This document shows positions 5,001 through 6,957 of a stretch of DNA of 6,957 bases, in pieces. Each line of letters opens with the position of its first letter. Position 1 is the first letter of the stretch. The DNA is from DAOTTW01 sp034437615 (GTDB lineage: Bacteria; Chloroflexota; Anaerolineae; Aggregatilineales; Phototrophicaceae): positions 1 through 6,957 of the forward strand of contig DAOTTW010000154.1 in assembly GCA_034437615.1 (NCBI GenBank). Reading direction: 5' to 3'. The notes below the pieces were generated by a model. That model searched no databases and was not told the origin of the DNA. It worked only from the letters and a program-made list of their open reading frames with translations. The translations under genes were made by a program, and so were the position numbers.

Positions 5001-6697
5001 CAATTATCGGCATCGACTTAGGCACAACGTTCTCAGCCATTGGCGCAGTATTTGAAGGGGAGCCGGGCATCATCCCGATTGATGGTCGCTCCACTATGCC
5101 GTCTGTTGTCGGTTTAACGCCGGACGGTACGTGGTTAGTTGGGCAGGCTGCGCTTAATCAATGGGTGTTGCATTCGCAGCGCACCATCCGCAGCATTAAG
5201 CGCAAAATGGGCACGGACGAGATGACCGTGCTCGGTGATGCCGCCTATTCACCGCAACAGATCAGTGCGATTATCTTGCAAACGCTCAAGCACGCGGCAG
5301 AAAACGTCCTGGGTGGAGACGTTGAGCAGGCCGTTATCACGGTGCCTGCGTACTTTTCCGATGCGCAGCGGCGTGCAACCGTCGAAGCAGGTGAAATTGC
5401 AGGCTTGCAGGTCGCACGCATCATCAATGAACCGACTGCCGCAGCGCTGGCATACGGCCTGCGCGACGAAGACGATACGGTGGCGCTTGTTTATGATCTC
5501 GGTGGCGGCACATTTGATGTATCGCTGGTAGAAATAGCGGGCGGTGTGGTGGATGTGCGGGCGAGTCATGGTAACACGCAGCTTGGCGGCGACGACTTCG
5601 ACAGTCGGCTGGCTAGCTGGCTGATCCGGCGCTTCGAGGAAGAGCACGCTGTCGATTTGCGCAACAACACACAGGCGCAGGCGCGTCTACGGCGTGCTGC
5701 TGAAGCCGCCAAGATCGCGCTGTCGTCGGAGCCGTTCACGTGGGTACGCGAAGAATATCTTGCGGAAAAGGACGGTGTGCCCCTACACATGGAAATCGAA
5801 GTCGCACGCGAGACGTTCGTGGGCCTGATTGATGATTTGCTAGAGGAAACGTTGGAGTCGGTTGATCGTGTTTTGAAAGATGGCGGCGTTGATGTGCCTG
5901 AGCAGGTCTTGCTTGTGGGTGGCAGTACCTATATCCCGGCTGTGCGTGACCTGATCGCAGAGCATACGGGCGTTGCGCCGCGTGTGGATGTCAACCCATC
6001 CGAAGCCGTTGCGCTGGGCGCTGGCATTCAGGGTGCGATTATCGCGGGGGAGCCAATTGACGTGATTCTGGTGGATGTCACGCCGTTTTCGCTGGGTATC
6101 GCTGTCGCGGAGACGACTGTATTGGGTCAGTTGGTTGCGGACCGCTACAGAGTGTTGATCCCGCGTAACAGCACGATCCCCACGTCACAAAAAGAGGTTT
6201 TTTACACCCTTTACCCCGGCCAAACCAGCATTAAAATCGAGGTATATCAGGGCGAAAACCGAGTGGCGTCGCAGAATACGGCGTTGGGTGAGTTTCTGTT
6301 TGATGAGCTTGTGCCACCATCCCCCAACGATTATGCAGAAGTCACCGTACAATTCGATATGAACGTTGACGGTATTTTGCAGGTGCAGGCCGTTGACCGC
6401 GTCAGCGGCAAAGCAAGCGGCATCACAGTAGATGCTGCCCATCATCGCCTCAGTCAGCAGGAAATTAAAGACGCTCATGCTGCCTTGCCTGCACCGCAGT
6501 CCCGCCCCACATTGCCCGACGAACTAATGCGTGAAGCAGAGGTGCTGCTGGCCCGTGCGAGACGTGTTGATGCTGAGTCGCTGGCGGAAGAGATCGACGA
6601 GGTGGTTGCCGCGCTTGATGAGGCCAGTGAGGATAACCTGCGTGAGGCGTTGGAAGACCTGAGCGATGCGTTGTTTGATCTGGAAGATGATAGTTGA
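4997..6697 (+). CDS. dnaK: Short-lidded Hsp70 chaperone (DnaK family)
   Basis: A 566-residue Hsp70, shorter than usual DnaK (about 610-640). The nucleotide-binding domain is residues 1-354, with IDLGTTFS (6-13), catalytic lysine K68 in SIKRKMG, NEPTAAALAYG, phosphate loop DLGGGTFD (167-174) and VGGSTYIP (307-314). The linker DVILVD (355-360) is conserved, and the substrate-binding sandwich runs from about 361 to 480. The lid (485-566) is only about 82 residues, with a shortened first helix and no long disordered tail; it ends in acidic LEDDS, with no EEVD. The chain lacks the extra nucleotide-domain insertion of proteobacterial DnaK. R141 matches the E. coli R167 that contacts the J-domain HPD aspartate. 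Tyr312 replaces the usual Arg of GG(S/Q)TR. ATP-driven binding and release of unfolded cytosolic clients is established for the family. The ATG is the first after an in-frame TAG at 4979-4981. Probably a second, specialised DnaK. Confidence 0.97.
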   Translation: MTIIGIDLGTTFSAIGAVFEGEPGIIPIDGRSTMPSVVGLTPDGTWLVGQAALNQWVLHSQRTIRSIKRKMGTDEMTVLGDAAYSPQQISAIILQTLKHAAENVLGGDVEQAVITVPAYFSDAQRRATVEAGEIAGLQVARIINEPTAAALAYGLRDEDDTVALVYDLGGGTFDVSLVEIAGGVVDVRASHGNTQLGGDDFDSRLASWLIRRFEEEHAVDLRNNTQAQARLRRAAEAAKIALSSEPFTWVREEYLAEKDGVPLHMEIEVARETFVGLIDDLLEETLESVDRVLKDGGVDVPEQVLLVGGSTYIPAVRDLIAEHTGVAPRVDVNPSEAVALGAGIQGAIIAGEPIDVILVDVTPFSLGIAVAETTVLGQLVADRYRVLIPRNSTIPTSQKEVFYTLYPGQTSIKIEVYQGENRVASQNTALGEFLFDELVPPSPNDYAEVTVQFDMNVDGILQVQAVDRVSGKASGITVDAAHHRLSQQEIKDAHAALPAPQSRPTLPDELMREAEVLLARARRVDAESLAEEIDEVVAALDEASEDNLREALEDLSDALFDLEDDS

Positions 6698-6721
6698 GTA
6701 GTAACTACTTCGTAACTACTC
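6696..6721 (+). terminator. Small hairpin overlapping the dnaK stop codon
   Basis: GAGTAGT (6696-6702) pairs with ACTACTC (6715-6721). TAC (6706-6708) and GTA (6712-6714) add three inner pairs past a 3-nt bulge. The segment also holds the direct repeat GTAACTACT (6701-6709, 6712-6720). It is AT-rich and lacks a T-tract, so it is a weak terminator candidate or a 3'-end stabilising structure. Confidence 0.3.
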
Positions 6722-6809
6722 AGGCAGGCGTATTTTGCTCGCGAATTGGCCCTCACCCCCTCAATCCCCCTTTTCAGGGGTAGGTATTTGATGTTTGACC
6801 GTATTTTAT

Positions 6810-6825
6810 GGCGGCTGACGCCGCC
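6810..6825. repeat. GC-rich palindrome inside the MITE-like segment
   Basis: GGCGGC (6810-6815) pairs with GCCGCC (6820-6825) around TGAC. No T-tract follows on either strand, so it is not an obvious terminator. It resembles the 497-513 hairpin in context (ATG before it, CC after it), and in both places members of the palindromic repeat family lie downstream. Confidence 0.5.
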
Positions 6826-6851
6826 CCGGACACCCCATTGGGTGTTCCTAC
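6825..6851 (-). repeat. Palindromic dispersed repeat, inverted copy
   Basis: ACACCC (6830-6835) pairs with GGGTGT (6840-6845) around CATT, with a G-T wobble and a G-C pair outside. Reverse-complemented, the 27 nt align without gaps to 6868-6894: the shared GTAGG, loop AATG and GTCCG are kept while several stem pairs differ on both sides. Confidence 0.65.
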
Positions 6852-6855
6852 GGTT

Positions 6856-6901
6856 CACAACGGTTGTGTAGGGACGTGCAATGGCACGTCCGCCGAAAAA
6901 C
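6856..6901 (+). repeat. Palindromic dispersed repeat, copy with long flanks
   Basis: A perfect 8-bp stem GGACGTGC (6872-6879) / GCACGTCC (6884-6891) with loop AATG, preceded by CACAACGGTTGTGTAG and followed by the CGAAAAAC tail. It matches 642-689 at 36 of 46 positions. It faces the inverted copy at 6825-6851, giving a head-to-head pair. Confidence 0.7.
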
Positions 6902-6923
6902 CTACCCTTGAGAACTCAATCCC

Positions 6924-6957
6924 CCTCTCCCTTCATGCCCATACAAAGATGGAGAGG
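6924..6957. repeat. Inverted repeat running off the window end
   Basis: CCTCTCC (6924-6930) and GGAGAGG (6951-6957) form a 7-bp inverted repeat with a 20-nt spacer. The right arm ends exactly at the window edge, so the repeat may continue beyond it. Confidence 0.4.

Larger units (their letters stand above)
6760..6926. mobile_element. MITE-like segment with inverted ends and flanking direct repeats
   Basis: Imperfect terminal inverted repeats TCAGGGGTAGGTATTT (6774-6789) and the complement of 6896-6911 agree at 14 of 16 positions and bound 138 bp without coding capacity. Just outside, CTCAATCCCCCT occurs as a perfect 12-bp direct repeat (6760-6771 and 6915-6926). Inside lie three hairpins. 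The arrangement resembles a small non-autonomous element, but the flanking C-rich repeats may themselves be a separate repeat family. Confidence 0.45.

Overview
The window looks like a chromosomal segment of a free-living bacterium. Chloroflexota (Anaerolineae-like) is my best guess, judged from the style of the chaperone proteins, the Gram-positive-type DnaK without the extra nucleotide-domain insertion, and the abundant small palindromic repeats. This is an inference from pattern recognition, not a search result.

Layout. Positions 1-468 hold the decayed end of a formylglycine-generating-enzyme/SUMF1-like gene: only its last 71 codons remain open, and stop codons lie directly upstream. A hairpin at 497-521 looks like its terminator. 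Positions 570-690 are non-coding and carry copies of a small palindromic repeat. On the minus strand, 814-1029 is a cold-shock protein gene with a strong Shine-Dalgarno, a convincing terminator (740-779) and a long structured leader. Positions 1030-1448 form the divergent control region between it and the plus-strand operon.

The core is a plus-strand operon, 1449-6697: a 763-residue TPR protein, a small J-domain-like protein whose HPD signature reads HPP, a GrpE-family nucleotide exchange factor joined to it by an ATGA overlap, a short stretch that may be a decayed J-domain gene, and a short-lidded Hsp70 (DnaK). Together they look like a self-contained, probably secondary, Hsp70 machine with its own exchange factor and a large TPR partner. 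No CIRCE operator was seen. The canonical DnaJ is absent, and the HPP protein is the only intact J-type protein here.

Positions 6698-6957 are intergenic: a small hairpin overlapping the dnaK stop codon, then a MITE-like 138-bp segment bounded by imperfect inverted repeats and a 12-bp direct repeat. That segment contains more members of the palindromic family seen at 600-690. Stem changes between copies are largely compensatory, so the structure rather than the sequence appears to be conserved.
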